Part shown: positions 36,701 to 46,830 of the stretch, one piece after another
Position numbering within the stretch: position 1 is the stretch's first letter
Layout of the letters: each line of letters starts with the position of its first letter
Assembly (NCBI RefSeq): GCF_003073045.1
Contig: NC_037593.1
Span: forward strand, 11,974,735 to 12,038,734
Length of the DNA: 64,000 nt
Reading direction: 5' to 3'
Origin: Pomacea canaliculata
Taxonomy: Eukaryota > Mollusca > Gastropoda > Architaenioglossa > Ampullariidae
Notes under the pieces: model-generated
The model's input: the letters and a program-made list of their open reading frames with translations, nothing else
Databases searched by the model: none
Told to the model about the DNA's origin: nothing
Position numbers and translations under genes: made by a program

Positions 36701-38449
36701 GAGGTGTCCACCTTAGTCGCCTCTTACGACATGCCTGGCTGGATGGCAGGGACCCTATTCTTGCAATGCTTGCTAGGCAAGCATACCCCGGGGTCCCACA
36801 GGGGGATATATTGTATAGGCAAATGTAATTTTTTTGTTTTTTAGCGATCATAGTCTGAAATAAATTGTCAGATAACAGAAAATGACAATCTATGACTACC
36901 CCAACATGCTGATGGTTGCCTTCAGCATTTCAGTCTGTAAATTCTTGAACAGGATCTGGCCATTTCTCAGTAATTGTGAAACTAACCTGATGATCTTACT
37001 GCTAGAATTTGGCTATTTTTCAGTGATTGTTTTTGAGACCAGAATCTATTATTATTATGTTTGTGTGTTTTTCTTTTTAGTAAAGCGCTTTGAGATCACC
37101 TTTAATGGTGAGGAAAAGTGATATATAAATAAACCAGGGCTTCTGCTTACGCAAAAAATTGCGTACAGTACGCATTAAAAGTTCGGAGGACCCCTTCAAT
37201 TTTCGTCAATGAGGTCCCATTCAAATTTGGGCGAAGAACAGGGACCCCTTAAAAATCTGAAGAAGGGGTCCCTGGGACCCCAAAGAATTTAGCCTTAGCA
37301 GAAGCCCTGAATAAACATATTATTATTATTATTAAAATGTTTTTTCCTTTACTACAGCTTATAATGCTATGAGCACAACTTACTAATCTATGCAATAAAA
37401 TAAATCATTACAGATAAATAACACTTAAAAAAAATTTAATCAAACAAGACAAAGATGTTTTTACTTTAAAAATGGTTTCATTACTTTTTTTCCATTTGAA
37501 AAAAAAACCAATACAAAACAGAAATCTGAGAACTGGATATGTTTTTATTGTGAGAGCCCTAAACTTACTAAAAATGTAATATCATTTACTATCTAAGCAG
37601 GAACTCAACAATGCAAGACTAACTAGCTAAATACCGGATTTATCACATCCGAGCAGAGTATTTTAAATATAAGGTGCCATTGACGTTGACGGATAAAGTT
37701 CTTGTATGAAGCACAAGTTTGTCTTTCTCGAATCCCCATTGCCCCCCCCCCCCCCACCTCCCCAAATCACTCCCGTTTGTAGATCTGTTATGTATGAAGA
37801 ATAAGAGCGGTTTTTCTTTCTTTTTTTTTTGTTTGTTTGCTATGTCTGAAAGAAATGAGTGGTTTTTTTTTTTTTTTTTTTTGTTATTGTTGTTTGTTTG
37901 CCTTTCAGTAAAACAACAAACACTATATCGCAACAGAATATTTCAACTGTAGCTTCTGCTTTATCTGACGTATACTGGCTAACAACCTATGATGAACAGG
38001 TCGGTCAAGGAATGGTGATTTACTTAATTAAAACAGTTGGTGACAATCTAGGATGAGAGGAACATGTTGTGAACCTCTCTCACACACACACACATTGACA
38101 TTTCAAGGTAATCTGTGATCTGAGGATGAGTATGAGCATGTAAAATGAAATGCGCAAAACACTATTATGTAGAGAGGCAAAAATCCTATTACTACGGTAA
38201 AACTGATTTACGATCTATTTCATGAAAACGTTAACAATCGAAAACATCCAATTAAGTCCGTAATCATCAAAATACTCTCATTTGCGCAGATACGTCTAAT
38301 CTATTATGTTCATCAATATTTTGTTCGATAAACAGCTTCAGTTTTAAATCCAGGACATTAACTGCTGCTTGAGTTTACTGGGTTTCACATTCGATAGCCA
38401 GTAATTGCTATCACTCGTTACAACTTACCGTGCCAATACAGCATCCCAT
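21776..38449 (-). CDS. SERINC: Serine incorporator (SERINC/TMS family), 12 coding exons, 455 aa
   Basis: A SERINC/TDE1-family membrane protein, usually about 450-460 aa with 9-11 membrane segments. The family is linked to serine supply for sphingolipid and phosphatidylserine synthesis and to lipid scrambling; vertebrate SERINC3/5 reduce retroviral infectivity. Exons: 38449-38429, 32849-32685, 31878-31673, 30690-30611, 29683-29546, 29126-29050, 28757-28661, 28054-27968, 26941-26788, 26584-26511, 22385-22238, 21896-21776. Phases agree at all junctions and the total is 1368 nt including TAG. Landmarks: a Cys-rich start ([13 protein letters not shown]), [11 protein letters not shown] in exon 3, [11 protein letters not shown] in exon 5, LPKIQE in exon 7 joined to QPRSGLLQ in exon 8, [11 protein letters not shown] in exon 8, [10 protein letters not shown] in exons 9/10, [16 protein letters not shown] in exon 11, and [10 protein letters not shown] with the C-terminal GRDFN in exon 12. 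Exon 1 encodes only seven residues, and intron 1 is 5.6 kb. The Cys-rich start resembles SERINC5, the middle resembles SERINC1/3, and one-to-one orthology cannot be set. Confidence 0.96.
23757..23771 (-). other. Candidate 15-nt microexon of SERINC
   Basis: Within the 4.1-kb intron between exons 26584-26511 and 22385-22238, the minus strand has a T-rich tract followed by GGTGACAG, then GGGCTGTACCATATG, then a GTTAGT donor. Used as an exon it fits the phase on both sides and would add five residues (Ala-Val-Pro-Tyr plus a Gly) to the cytosolic loop before the acidic EDEEKG stretch. Whether it is spliced in is unknown. Confidence 0.4.
26942..27967. other. SERINC intron between exons 8 and 9
   Basis: About 1 kb, AT-rich, with no transposon ends or coding similarity seen. 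It is bounded by a GTAACA donor and an ATCAACAG acceptor on the minus strand. Confidence 0.5.
29799..30526 (+). mobile_element. Tigger/pogo-like DNA transposon, internally deleted, in SERINC intron 4
   Basis: A 728-bp element with terminal inverted repeats CAGGTAGTCCTCGGGTTACG and, at the far end, the complement of CAGGTAGTCCTCGACTTACG. It is flanked by TA on both sides (29797-29798 and 30527-30528), the Tc1/mariner-pogo target. It lies antisense to SERINC. It carries the N-terminal part of a transposase ORF and lacks most of the catalytic domain, so it cannot move itself but might be moved by a full-length relative. Confidence 0.9.
29842..30405 (+). CDS. Truncated Tigger-like transposase ORF (CENP-B-type DNA-binding part), 187 aa
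   Basis: Open throughout from ATG. Residues about 25-110 read as the second half of a CENP-B/Tc5-type helix-turn-helix region: [23 protein letters not shown], and then [14 protein letters not shown]. An acidic and Ala-rich linker follows. At about 130-140 the motif [16 protein letters not shown] contains the first Asp of the DDE triad. After that the family resemblance stops and the last ~50 residues look like frame read-through past a deletion joint, so the other two catalytic acids are missing. It could encode a DNA-binding fragment, but no promoter or splice evidence is visible and it sits inside a host intron. Confidence 0.7.
   Translation: MVTTLIPTYSDSDNKTTYSGLIIEMERLLALWLEDQNQRRIPVSFMVIQEKARRLFEALKREKGEGSESEEFVASRGWFMRFKDRANFHNIKVQGEADSADEKAATEFTNALAKIIEEGGYCAQQVFNMDETGLFWKRLPNLTLFITVTALTEKYFIIKRTVLQYFTVLMFIDNYVDYCVRIGVWIG
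30809..30998 (+). mobile_element. tRNA-derived SINE copy in SERINC intron 3
   Basis: Order of motifs: GTGGTCCAGAG, an A-box-like ATGGTTAGCACC, CACCAATACAG, a B-box-like CTGGTTTCAGCTCTC, then TTCTCTGCATGTGGCATCTG, TTTACAGGGCTGGCTG and a GGCATAAAACACCAATTCC end. The same order occurs at 52606-52780 and, inverted, at 54975-55150. The two boxes with SINE-length DNA after them indicate a polymerase III retroelement rather than a tRNA gene. Confidence 0.8.
32363..32442. repeat. Perfect 35-bp inverted repeat with 10-bp loop
   Basis: Left arm 32363-32397 starts ACTTTTAAAGTC and right arm 32408-32442 ends GACTTTAAAAGT. They are exact reverse complements over all 35 bases, with the loop TCACACTACT. 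It lies in the SERINC intron between exons 2 and 3. No terminal direct repeat was found, so it is not clearly a MITE. Confidence 0.9.
32930..33440. repeat. Degenerate minisatellite
   Basis: About ten imperfect copies of a 30-40 bp unit with the core GCTAGTGGTGAGTGATG followed by TGTACAACACATG. Copies run from 32930 to about 33150 and again from 33330 to 33440, with a non-repeat stretch between. It lies in SERINC intron 1, just downstream of the RTE insertion in the plus-strand sense of decreasing coordinates. Confidence 0.75.
33600..35099 (-). pseudogene. RTE LINE reverse transcriptase region, 499-aa open frame
   Basis: An uninterrupted open frame starting just after a frameshift near 35112. 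Motifs in order: [66 protein letters not shown], the catalytic FADDIALL near residue 250, then [12 protein letters not shown] and C-terminal [11 protein letters not shown] and GRPKETWRR. This order and the FADD box are typical of RTE-clade elements (related to BovB and 'craniofacial development protein 2-like' annotations). The domain itself is intact, but the element ORF is broken upstream, so it is listed as a pseudogene. Confidence 0.88.
35185..36680 (-). pseudogene. RTE LINE endonuclease region, frameshifted
   Basis: Two overlapping open frames (36680-35946 and 36024-35185) together cover an EEP-type endonuclease. Seen in order: [11 protein letters not shown] at the start of the fold, then LGVSEVRW with the catalytic Glu, then VLACYAPTN, then IIGDLNAKV with the Asp-Asn pair. 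In the second frame come [17 protein letters not shown] and ASDHTLV with the final catalytic Asp-His. The switch of frame near 36055 looks like the loss of one G in a GTGG(G)A context. A Lys/Arg-rich linker then leads toward the reverse transcriptase. Confidence 0.88.
37050..37335 (+). mobile_element. LINE/SINE 3' tail split by a MITE
   Basis: AGTAAAGCGCTTTGAGATC, then GTGATATATAAATAAAC, is followed after the inserted MITE (37135-37309) by an (ATT)n tract to about 37333. The 'GCGCTTTGAG...TATATAAAT...(ATT)n' pattern is a common retroelement 3' end in invertebrates. Only the tail is recognisable. Confidence 0.55.
37135..37309. mobile_element. MITE with 13-bp perfect terminal inverted repeats
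   Basis: A 175-bp element with ends CAGGGCTTCTGCT and AGCAGAAGCCCTG. It is flanked by the direct repeat AATAAAC at 37128-37134 and 37310-37316. The CAGGG terminus suggests a hAT-type parent, although the visible duplication is 7 bp rather than 8. The interior has GGACCCCTT / AAGGGGTCC inverted segments that would fold into a hairpin. Confidence 0.85.
37742..37882. repeat. Homopolymer tracts (poly-C, poly-T)
   Basis: A C-run of about 14 near 37742-37755 and T-runs at about 37819-37830 and 37861-37882. These lie in SERINC intron 1 and are likely spots for assembly length errors. Confidence 0.8.
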
Positions 38450-39030
38450 GTCTGCTTAAGTAATATTTAGAACAAATGCTGGCAACAATTCCAATAATGA
38501 CAGTCCGTGTTTCCAGTACTATTACCCAAAATAAAATGATGGTGGCTCTTCTGATCTTGAGTCACAATGTTTACAAAACATAAACAAAATGGCGTGTGAC
38601 AAATGACGTCACTAAAGGACGTCTGGAACAAGCAGGAAGGAAAATAACTGTATCTTACTATGACGTTTTAAAACCTGGATTTTTATTTGATTGAAAACAT
38701 AGATATTTCTTATTAAATTATTAGAATATTCATTATTTTATAATAACGAATGAGTGTTTTTATTTCGTTTTCACGGTAATATTTATTTATGTCTTTCTAG
38801 CCTCTAAACCCCACCCTTCTCGTGGACATGTCTATGCCCCTTGCGCAGTAAAACTCTAAGAGTAGCCTCTCCTGTTACTACGTCAATCTCTTTCCGGTTT
38901 CTGAGAAGTAGGGGATGATTTCAATGAAGTGTGGTTGAGATTTATACTTCTCTTGTTCTTGTGTTGACTTACATAGTTTTATGATACCTGAAATCAAAAA
39001 GGACTCAGACATTGAAGTAACATAATACGT
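38450..39030. promoter_or_regulatory. SERINC/PKI head-to-head promoter interval with a consensus CRE
   Basis: Directly upstream of the SERINC ATG (minus strand). A perfect palindromic CRE, TGACGTCA, lies at 38604-38611, and a YY1-like AAAATGGCG at 38586-38594. CRE is the binding site of CREB/ATF factors that act downstream of PKA. The next gene on the plus strand is the PKA inhibitor PKI, so this interval is the natural place for a shared, divergent promoter. A possible plus-strand 5' splice donor (TAC/GTGAGT) is at 39029. Transcription start sites are not visible from sequence alone. Confidence 0.5.
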
Positions 39031-42000
39031 GAGTATAGTTATGAAATATTCGTAAGCATGATGCCTGTTAAGCAATCTACTGACCATTTAGCTTTACAAT
39101 TACACCAGTTTTGGTCTAATGGAAACGAGGAAAATTTAGATTAGCAGCGAATAAAACTTATTGTCCTTCGTGATAATATAATACAGCTGGAGCATTAAAT
39201 GACACTAGGAATGTTGATTTGGCTTATTCAGACCTGAGCATACTATGTTGATAAAATAAGAATTTAATCTATCTGCAACTCTTTAATTTCAGTGTTTATT
39301 TGTTGGCATTATTGGCCTATGCCTAACCAGTAAACTGTCCGGTTGATTTATTTTTAAGGGCTCATACGAGCGAGCTCTTCTGACGACCACAGAATGCGTA
39401 TCTATTGCTGACAAATTAAGAAAATTAGATGTCAGGCTTCCTGCCACGATTGTCTTAAGTGGCCATTCTGCTTAACTCCCCTTTTACTAAGCTGTTTACG
39501 ACGTGGCATTCACGTCGAGGCACTTTTAGACAAAAGTACCATTTAATAAAGCTCAGTGGTTTTCAAAATACATAATATCCACATACAGGCTTGATGTTGT
39601 TGCACGATCAGTGTTAAGCACAAAATCAAGAACGGTTAAAGAGGGATATATAAATATAAGTACAAATAGAAGTATTCATTTTAAGAATTATTGCAGACAT
39701 TTGAGTGACTCATTCATATTCATACATATTGTTGATAAAGTTTGATCAAGAAACATTTTCCATTCAAAACAAGATCTTAAAAGTGTTCTTTTTCTAATTT
39801 TGTTGTTGTTGTTGCTTTTGCTTATTTTCAGTCATTCAAATTTGGTTTGTTTTCTTTATTATTTGTTTATTTCATATTTCGTAGTTTTTTGCTTCTTTAC
39901 ATAGTACACAGTAAATATTGAGTTTTTGTTTGCCCACAGTTTTTGTGATCAGCTTCTGTTTTTCTTTACTATATGCATTGAATATAAAAGTGATCTTTTT
40001 CATTTGTCCCATTTTTAAATGACTGTCAGAAACAGATTATTTAAAAAGTAGTTTTGTTGTTTTGAATATTGATTAAAAAAATGAAGTGAGAAAATTTAGC
40101 ATTATATATTTCCAGAGCAGTATTAAAGTGTACTTCTCACATCCCTTTCTCTTTTTCAAAGTTTCCTCATAGTCTGACATCCAAACACTTTTTACGTTAC
40201 TGTGCCTTAAGGAACAAATGTTTGCATTGATGAAAACTAACATGTTTAAGTCTGGAAAGTATTGAAACACTTTCACCTTACATTAAAAACATCTGCCTTA
40301 AAGGCATTTTTAAGTGACAGTTGGAAAATGGATTGACAAAACTGTTTCTCCCAAATGATCGGGTATGTATATGTGTGTGTGAGAGAGAGTGTGTTAAGAG
40401 GTAAAAAGAGAGAGCATGTATGTAAGAGAGATATATATCTAAAGAGGAGGATAAAAAGCATGCTAGAAGGTTTTTTCTGTCATACTCTGGTCATGCATAA
40501 TCGCACTTTCTATTTGTTTATTCCTGTCAGTCTGTCTACATATTTGATTTGAAGTAGTTATCAAGTTTTCCTGAAAGTTTCTAGTCATTCATCAATGAAT
40601 GGAGGAAAAAAGTCTATTAAAACAGTTCAGGGACATAGTCCATAGATTTTGATTTTGAAAAGACAGCAGGTTAGAAAATCTGTAAGTAGCATTAGGGCTG
40701 TTTCATTCCACCTCATGATAGTTTGAAAAAAAGACTAGTGCATCAGTAGTTCATGTCAAGAAACCAGCAGTAACTGGTCTAGAAAGGACAGTTGTATTTA
40801 CTTCTTCATCAGTTTACTTTTTTCCATTTAAAAGGACTTTTAGGATCATGAATTATGTCATTGTTATGATATATCTATATGTAAGGGTGGAATGGTGGCA
40901 ACATTGTGCATGGGTGTGCATGCAACTGTTAAAAAAAAATAGATTAGAGCCAGGTGCAAAGTGAGTAAAAGCCTAACACACTCAGTGCCCTGCTACAGTA
41001 GTTGCCTAGGAGAACCTCATGTTAGGAAAATTGAATGTTTTTATGTATTATACTTTTTCAATGCAGTTTTGTGCATTCTTGCATTTGTATGATCAATTCT
41101 CATGAAATAGAGGATAAGTGGATTTTTAACACTGGGAAGTGTTATATATTTTTTAAAGAATGTAAAAAGTGTTCATTGTGCAAGAAAAATAAATGCTGTA
41201 AATGAAATAGTAATTGCAAATTAAATGTGTAGAACTAAGTTTTTATGGTTATTAAAAAGTATTCTTTTAAAAGTGTTAAGCAATAAAAATTTTGATTCTG
41301 GCTCTTAATTTGGAGCTTCTTCTTGGATTCCATTGTCTCTGAGAATAACAGTTTATTTGTTGCTTTCAAAACTTGTAATGATCTTATAATAGAGATGATA
41401 CCCTTGTTATACTATTAGGAAATTAAACAGAAATAAACCATATATTAATATAGTTTTTCTGACTTAATTATTTTGACAGTATTTTGGGTGTATAGTGGGT
41501 TAAACAAGTGCCAATAATATTGTAAGATGTTGATGTATTAGTTTTAAGCAAGCTTGCCAATTTCACTTTGATAACTTTCTCCTTTTGGCTGCCATAGATT
41601 GACCTTCTTGCCCTAGAGACCATATCCTGATCTTTCATCACGGCTTTACATTTATGCTTACTCTCTTTTCCCCTCCTTCATGGGAAAATGTGTTTGAAGG
41701 TGTTTCTTGCACTGACATTTTATTCATGTGCTAAAATGATCAGCCCTATGTGTATTTGTGAGGTAGAGTTCGTGGTTCTGTGGTGACTTCAGTTTGTGTT
41801 ACCATGGGCTGATTATCATTCTTGAAGTGCAGAATTCACTGATGCAATCAGCTTGTGACACCATTACTCAGTAGGGAGAAAGTTGAGTTACAAAGGGGTG
41901 GAGTGGCGATCACCCAGATTCTGTTTAAACCTAGCAGACAGGTAGCTTGCTGTTCTGAGCAGACGTTTACCAGGCAGCAGTTGCTGTGATGACATAAGTG

Positions 42001-45000
42001 GGTGGCTGTGGTTTGAGCCAAAAACATGAAAACATCATGGATTGCCTGCACAGGAATTCTAACTCGTTTCTGTCGTTGTGAAGGAAACGTTCACCAAAAG
42101 ATGAAGAAAGTTGTACTTACAGGCTGTGTATGCTAAAATATTTTATGCACAATTGTGTGAGCTGAGTGATTAACTCAAAGGATGTCAAATTAATGTGCTG
42201 TAAATTTTGTATCTAGATGAGAGAAAAAAATGAGAAAATATGATTTGTGATAAATGTTTCAGCAGTGGTAGGCATTGGCACAATGTGGGAACAGTGAGGA
42301 TGAGTGTTCAACTTCTGTACATGGATCAGGTAACCATTGATTGTGGCATCTGATTGGTGGTTCCTTGTGGGTACAGCTTGACCAGTTCTTGTTTATACTT
42401 GCTGCTGGCAATGTCATCAGATTTTTTTTGGTGCATGCCTATCGCCTCATTTTCTTGCTTGCTTTGGTGTGTGCAAGTTCAGTGTAATAGGGATGTAGAA
42501 GCTTAAGAGATGAAGTGTAGACTGTTATTACACATTGTTTGGAACATCAGATTTGATTGAAATTTATATCCTCTGCCACTTCATTATTTATTTTTTCAGT
42601 CTTCCACCCGGCCGAAGTTTTATCTCCTTTTGAAATATACATACAGTGAGCTACTTATGAACACATTCATTTGCATATGTGGCCGCAGCTTTATCTGCAT
42701 TTCTTACCTTTTTGCTGGACCTGTGTTATGGCTCTCTAAATTTCTAAGATCACTTTGTTAAGATGTGGGCATCAAAAAGTATGTATGCTAGCTGGTGTTG
42801 TGTGATTTCTCCCCCACTCCCCTTCCTCCCTTTGGATTGGCTGTATTGAAATGTTTTTGGCATCTTCAGTGCTGTGAATAGTGTCAGCCTGCATGGCTTT
42901 GAGTGTTTGATGCCTTCTGTTTGTTGTTTGTTTCTTGTTTCATCATAAAGGTTAGGCCACCTAAAAGTAGCCCGCCTTGTCCAAGTGTATTGTAGGAGGT
43001 GGGCCTCTTCTAACCTACACCATTTTGGCTCACTCTCTAACCCTAAAAAAAGCCCGCCCTACCGAATTGAATAAGGGGCAGTTCATGATATAATGGCTGA
43101 ATCGCTTGTCACTGATACGGTGAAAATTGAGTGTTGTGGGCTTAGATATATGGATTTGTCACATTTTTAAATGAGTGATCATTGGTAGTTTTGGGTACTT
43201 TAAGTTTCCAACACCATATGCACCATATGTGCGCACAAGAGAAAATGATTGTATTTTTTAATGGCACATTTGATGCCCTTCTGTGGTATGTGCTTATGTT
43301 TGCATATTTTGTAACTTATACCAGCAACATCAGCATACCCAATACTCCTGCAGTGAAGTGATGACCATGATGGCTCCATACTCACCTGCTTTTTTGCATC
43401 TAATTGATAATGCTTGCCATGGATTTTAAGTAGAATCATTTCAGCTGCTGACCTGGACCTCCAATCACTACCACTAGCCTCCTTTTGACCTTCATTCACC
43501 GGTCTGGTCTCAGAGATACAAACCGAGACAAGTGCTAATGAATATTCATGAGAAATCTGTTTTCTCTCTACTCCAGAATATTTAGGTGCCTCGTGCATGT
43601 TGATTAAATTGTCAAATAATGATTCAAACAGTATGACTAAGTGGGCAACACCACAAACAAGGGTGGTAGAAACTTGGTGCTGGGAGTTGCCTTTTTTCTT
43701 GTGCATTTGTGCTTATTTGCTTACGTTAGTGTGCTTCAAGCAAATTTTGAGGTCTGTCCAGAGAATTATTATCAACTTGCTGTCCAGTGCTTACATAAGA
43801 TTAAGCAGCATGAAATCATTTGCATATATATATATGTGTGTGTGTGGATGTGCATTCCTTTGTTTATGTGTAAAATAGAAGAACATGCATGTATGTGCTT
43901 ATGACCTTTTAAGTGAGCTGTTTTATGGCGAATCTTGGGATAGGTGATAAAGCTTTATTATTTCATTGGCTAAAAATTGTTTAAAGGTTTAGGTTGACAG
44001 TTTCTTACCCTCAGCGGTAGACTTCATTTCTATTTCATAAAAGTTTAGCAATTAGTTTTAGAGGTTCATTGATTGTGGCAGCTTTCTGAAGTGTGCAAAA
44101 GACTTAGTGAATATTTAAACCATTTGCTGACGTTTTTGAAAACTTGGGGACTTTTTGTATGGAGAACTTGGTAGACCAAAGTTCATATCTAGATAAGTAA
44201 TTTAATTGACACACACATCCTTATTCCATTTTTGAAGTACCTCTAAGGTTGAGAAAGCTAATCAAGTCATAAGCAGCATTTACATCTTCTTAACTTATTA
44301 AAGGTTCTTTGAATGTTGTAGAACTTGGTATGTGTGAAACTTGAAAAATATTTGGATTAAGTGCACTAGTATTCAAAGACTGAATGCACTTGCAGTATCA
44401 TTAAGAATGTTGTCATTTACAGCTAAGAGACTGATTCTTAAGTGGGAAGGTTTATTTTACATTAAGCTCTTTAAGAAATTTTAAAGCAAAATTTTTGAAG
44501 TGGTTGAGAGCACTGAACATAACTGCTCTTTTACAAGTTGAGTTGTTTTAAGTATGCATAGCCTCATTTTAGACCCATCAAATCAAAGGATTTCTGTATT
44601 TTTCTATGGGAAAGACACTCCAGGAATTTCTGAGAGTCCAGACTTGTTCTGTGCAAAGCTGTTTGTGGAATGCTTTGCTTTGAGTGAAGACTCAACCATC
44701 GGTGAAGAGGGAAAAAGGAATGCAGCTGTTTTTCCTTCTTCCTAAATTAGCTTGAGGGAGGTAAGGGGTTGGGAAGGGGAGAGGAAACGGTTTATCCACT
44801 TCAACAGGTACCTACCTGCAGCTTTGGAAATGTCAATCTGTGGATGTAACAGGCCTTGAAGTATTCAAATGTTATACAGGTTCACCTGGATCTTGGATTA
44901 TAGTAGTCCTAGAAGTATACAAAAATGGTAAACAGGTACATTTATTTGAAAATATTTTTGTCAGTACAGTAAGATCAAGATGTACCATTACCAACATTAA

Positions 45001-45400
45001 AATCCCTTCTCTTTATGCGCATTCTGTAATTAAAAAAATAAAATGTAATAACAAAAAACCCAGTTTTTTAACATTGAAGAAAATAGTGTCCTCTTGTAAA
45101 AGCTGTTATTTCTTAAAATCTTAAAATTTTATAGATGCATTCAGCATTCTTTGATTTTAATATTTGTTGACTGAGGAAAGGATATGAGAAACCCACTGTT
45201 AAGTGACTGACTTCATTGTTTTGGAGCTCTGCAATGCAGAGTATCCGGTGAGACCAAGGTCAGGATCCTGGCATGAGTGTATCAGAAAACTAGGCTGAGT
45301 GCAAGTGTTTTACATAATTATCAGATTGGTTTAGTAGTGTCAGATCATCTGCAGATCATTGGTGAAAGTATTCAGAAATAATGTTTCTACTCATATGTTT
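39031..45400. other. Interval between SERINC promoter and PKI coding exon; probable PKI 5' intron
   Basis: No coding exon recognised on either strand. Contents are AT-rich DNA and short simple repeats (for example GT/GA near 40370-40435 and AT/GT near 43826-43850). A 168-codon minus-strand frame at 43200-43706 resembles no known family and lacks exon support. By analogy with vertebrate PKI genes, the plus-strand part is likely a long 5' intron. Confidence 0.4.
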
Positions 45401-45419
45401 CTTTTTATAATTTTGAATT

Positions 45420-46540
45420 CGTTGCAACTGTACTGATCCACTCCACCGGCTGAGTCTCATTCTGTTACCAGCACCATAGAAGCCTGTATTAATGAAGTCA
45501 AAACTGGATGGTAACGAACTTAAACTCAACGATGATAAAACAGAAGCCCTCCTATGTTCAAGAAGAAGAAATCCATCTTCACTTGTTTGTCCACCAAATC
45601 ACATCAAGGTGGGCAAAACCAACATCACCTTTGCATCCTCCGTCAGGAACCTGGGATTCATTGTCACTGCAGACATGACTCTTGATAAACAAGTTACAGC
45701 TGTCTGTCAGTCTGCCTATTATGAGCTACGCAAGATCAGCGCCATCCGTCATATTCGGTCTGCATGCACTACCAACACTCTTGTCTGTTCGTTTGTTCTA
45801 TTCAGGCTTGATTACTGCAACTCTTTGCTCGTTGACTGTCCTGCATACCTTCTTCACAAACTCCAGAAAGTACAGAACTCTGCTGCACAGCTGGCACTTA
45901 GAGCTAGGACACAGGACCACTCCACCCCTCTCCTTCATTTTCTGCAGTGGCTTCCCATCCATTCTTGCATCCAGTACAAACTGACCGTGGTGTGCTTTAA
46001 TTTCTTTGCTGGCACCTACCCTGATTGTTTCTCTGAATTGCTCTTCCCTTACATCCCAGCTAGACAACTTCGCTCCTTATCTAATGGTTGTCTTCTTACT
46101 CTTTCTGTCACTAGAACAACAACATATGGCCACAGGATTTTTAGTTATTGTGCAGTGAAACAATGGAACTCTCTCCCTTTCCATATCCACCACCTACCTG
46201 CTATTTAAACGTGCCCTGAAAACGCACCTCTTCTGTAAACATTACTCCTAACACCCTTTCCCATAATGCTAGTCCTTTTTTTCACACCCTTTTTCAATAT
46301 CATGTTACTCTCAGCTCTCGTTTTTATTCTTGTTATTTGGCTCCTCTTTATGTTTTCTGTATTTGATTTTATTATTCATTAGTACTGTTGTTTATTCTTT
46401 TATAGATCATATGTTATTTGTTTGTTTTCCTGTCCCTCATATGCTGTCCATTTTCCGTTATTGTTCTTAAGCCCTACGAGCATACTCCTTAGGAGTGTGA
46501 GTATGCACTTTACAAATTTTGCATTTATTACTATTATGCA
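45420..46540 (+). mobile_element. CR1/L2-like LINE, 5'-truncated, with long C-terminal RT frame
   Basis: An open frame at 45492-46208 (238 codons) reads as the thumb and C-terminal region of a CR1/L2-type reverse transcriptase. It starts at LKLNDDKTEALL and continues with RNLGFIV, DKQVTAVCQSAYYELR, FRLDYCNSLL, LQKVQNSAAQLAL, LQWLPI and YGHRIFSYCAVKQWNSLP. After it the 3'UTR runs to a GAGTATGCACTTTACAAAT motif and an A/T-rich end near 46540. The catalytic FADD part is missing (5' truncation). The family is the same type as the pieces at 3225 and 11340 but clearly less decayed. Confidence 0.82.
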
Positions 46541-46624
46541 CATTTACTCAAGTTATTTGTCAAAAGGAAAAGCAGGCCACGGGGTAGGCATGGAAACATC
46601 ATGCATACAACAACAGTCTCATGC

Positions 46625-46830
46625 TGCTATTTCTGTTCACTGCAGTTACTTTGGATTTTGAAGCCACTTTTTTCAGAAAAATCCAAAAACTGAAGATTGA
46701 TAAAAGTCTTTAAGTGAGGGAAGACTGTTCTTGTTCACTACAGCTACTTTGGATTTTGTAACCAATATTGTCAGAAAAATCAAAACACTGAAGATTGATT
46801 GATAAAAGTGTTTGCGCAGGGGAAGACACT
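46625..46830. repeat. Imperfect ~105-bp tandem duplication
   Basis: A unit with CTACTTTGGATTTTG, then TCAGAAAAATC, then ACTGAAGATTGAT and GATAAAAGT occurs twice head-to-tail (about 46630-46730 and 46730-46830) with roughly 80% identity by eye. Confidence 0.6.

Larger units (their letters stand above)
33575..36804 (-). mobile_element. Near full-length RTE-clade LINE with 12-bp target site duplication, in SERINC intron 1
   Basis: A ~3.2-kb non-LTR retrotransposon in the same orientation as SERINC. The 12-bp sequence GATATATTGTAT is present at both 33563-33574 and 36805-36816. The 3' end (low coordinates) carries a short GATA microsatellite tail, typical for RTE elements, and the 5' end begins CCCCTGTGGGACCCCGGGG. 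It encodes an apurinic-type endonuclease followed by reverse transcriptase. Three 1-nt frameshifts break the otherwise continuous polyprotein near 36055, 35207 and 35112. There are no other stops, and the duplication is exact, so the insertion is recent. Confidence 0.92.

Noticed and set aside
33569..36702. Many plus-strand open frames opposite the RTE element (for example 34174-34596 and 34654-35142)
   Set aside because: They are mirror frames of the LINE endonuclease and reverse transcriptase and show no independent protein similarity.
42950..43080. Repeated CCTAAAA..AGCCCGCC motif with AGGTTAGG and CTAACCT
   Set aside because: Suggests a small transposon, but ends and a target duplication could not be defined.
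43200..43706. 168-codon minus-strand open frame
   Set aside because: Long for chance, but no known domain, no matching exon neighbours and no codon pattern distinct from the surrounding DNA. Not called as a gene.
45798..46067. 89-codon minus-strand frame
   Set aside because: Antisense shadow of the CR1/L2-like reverse transcriptase fragment.
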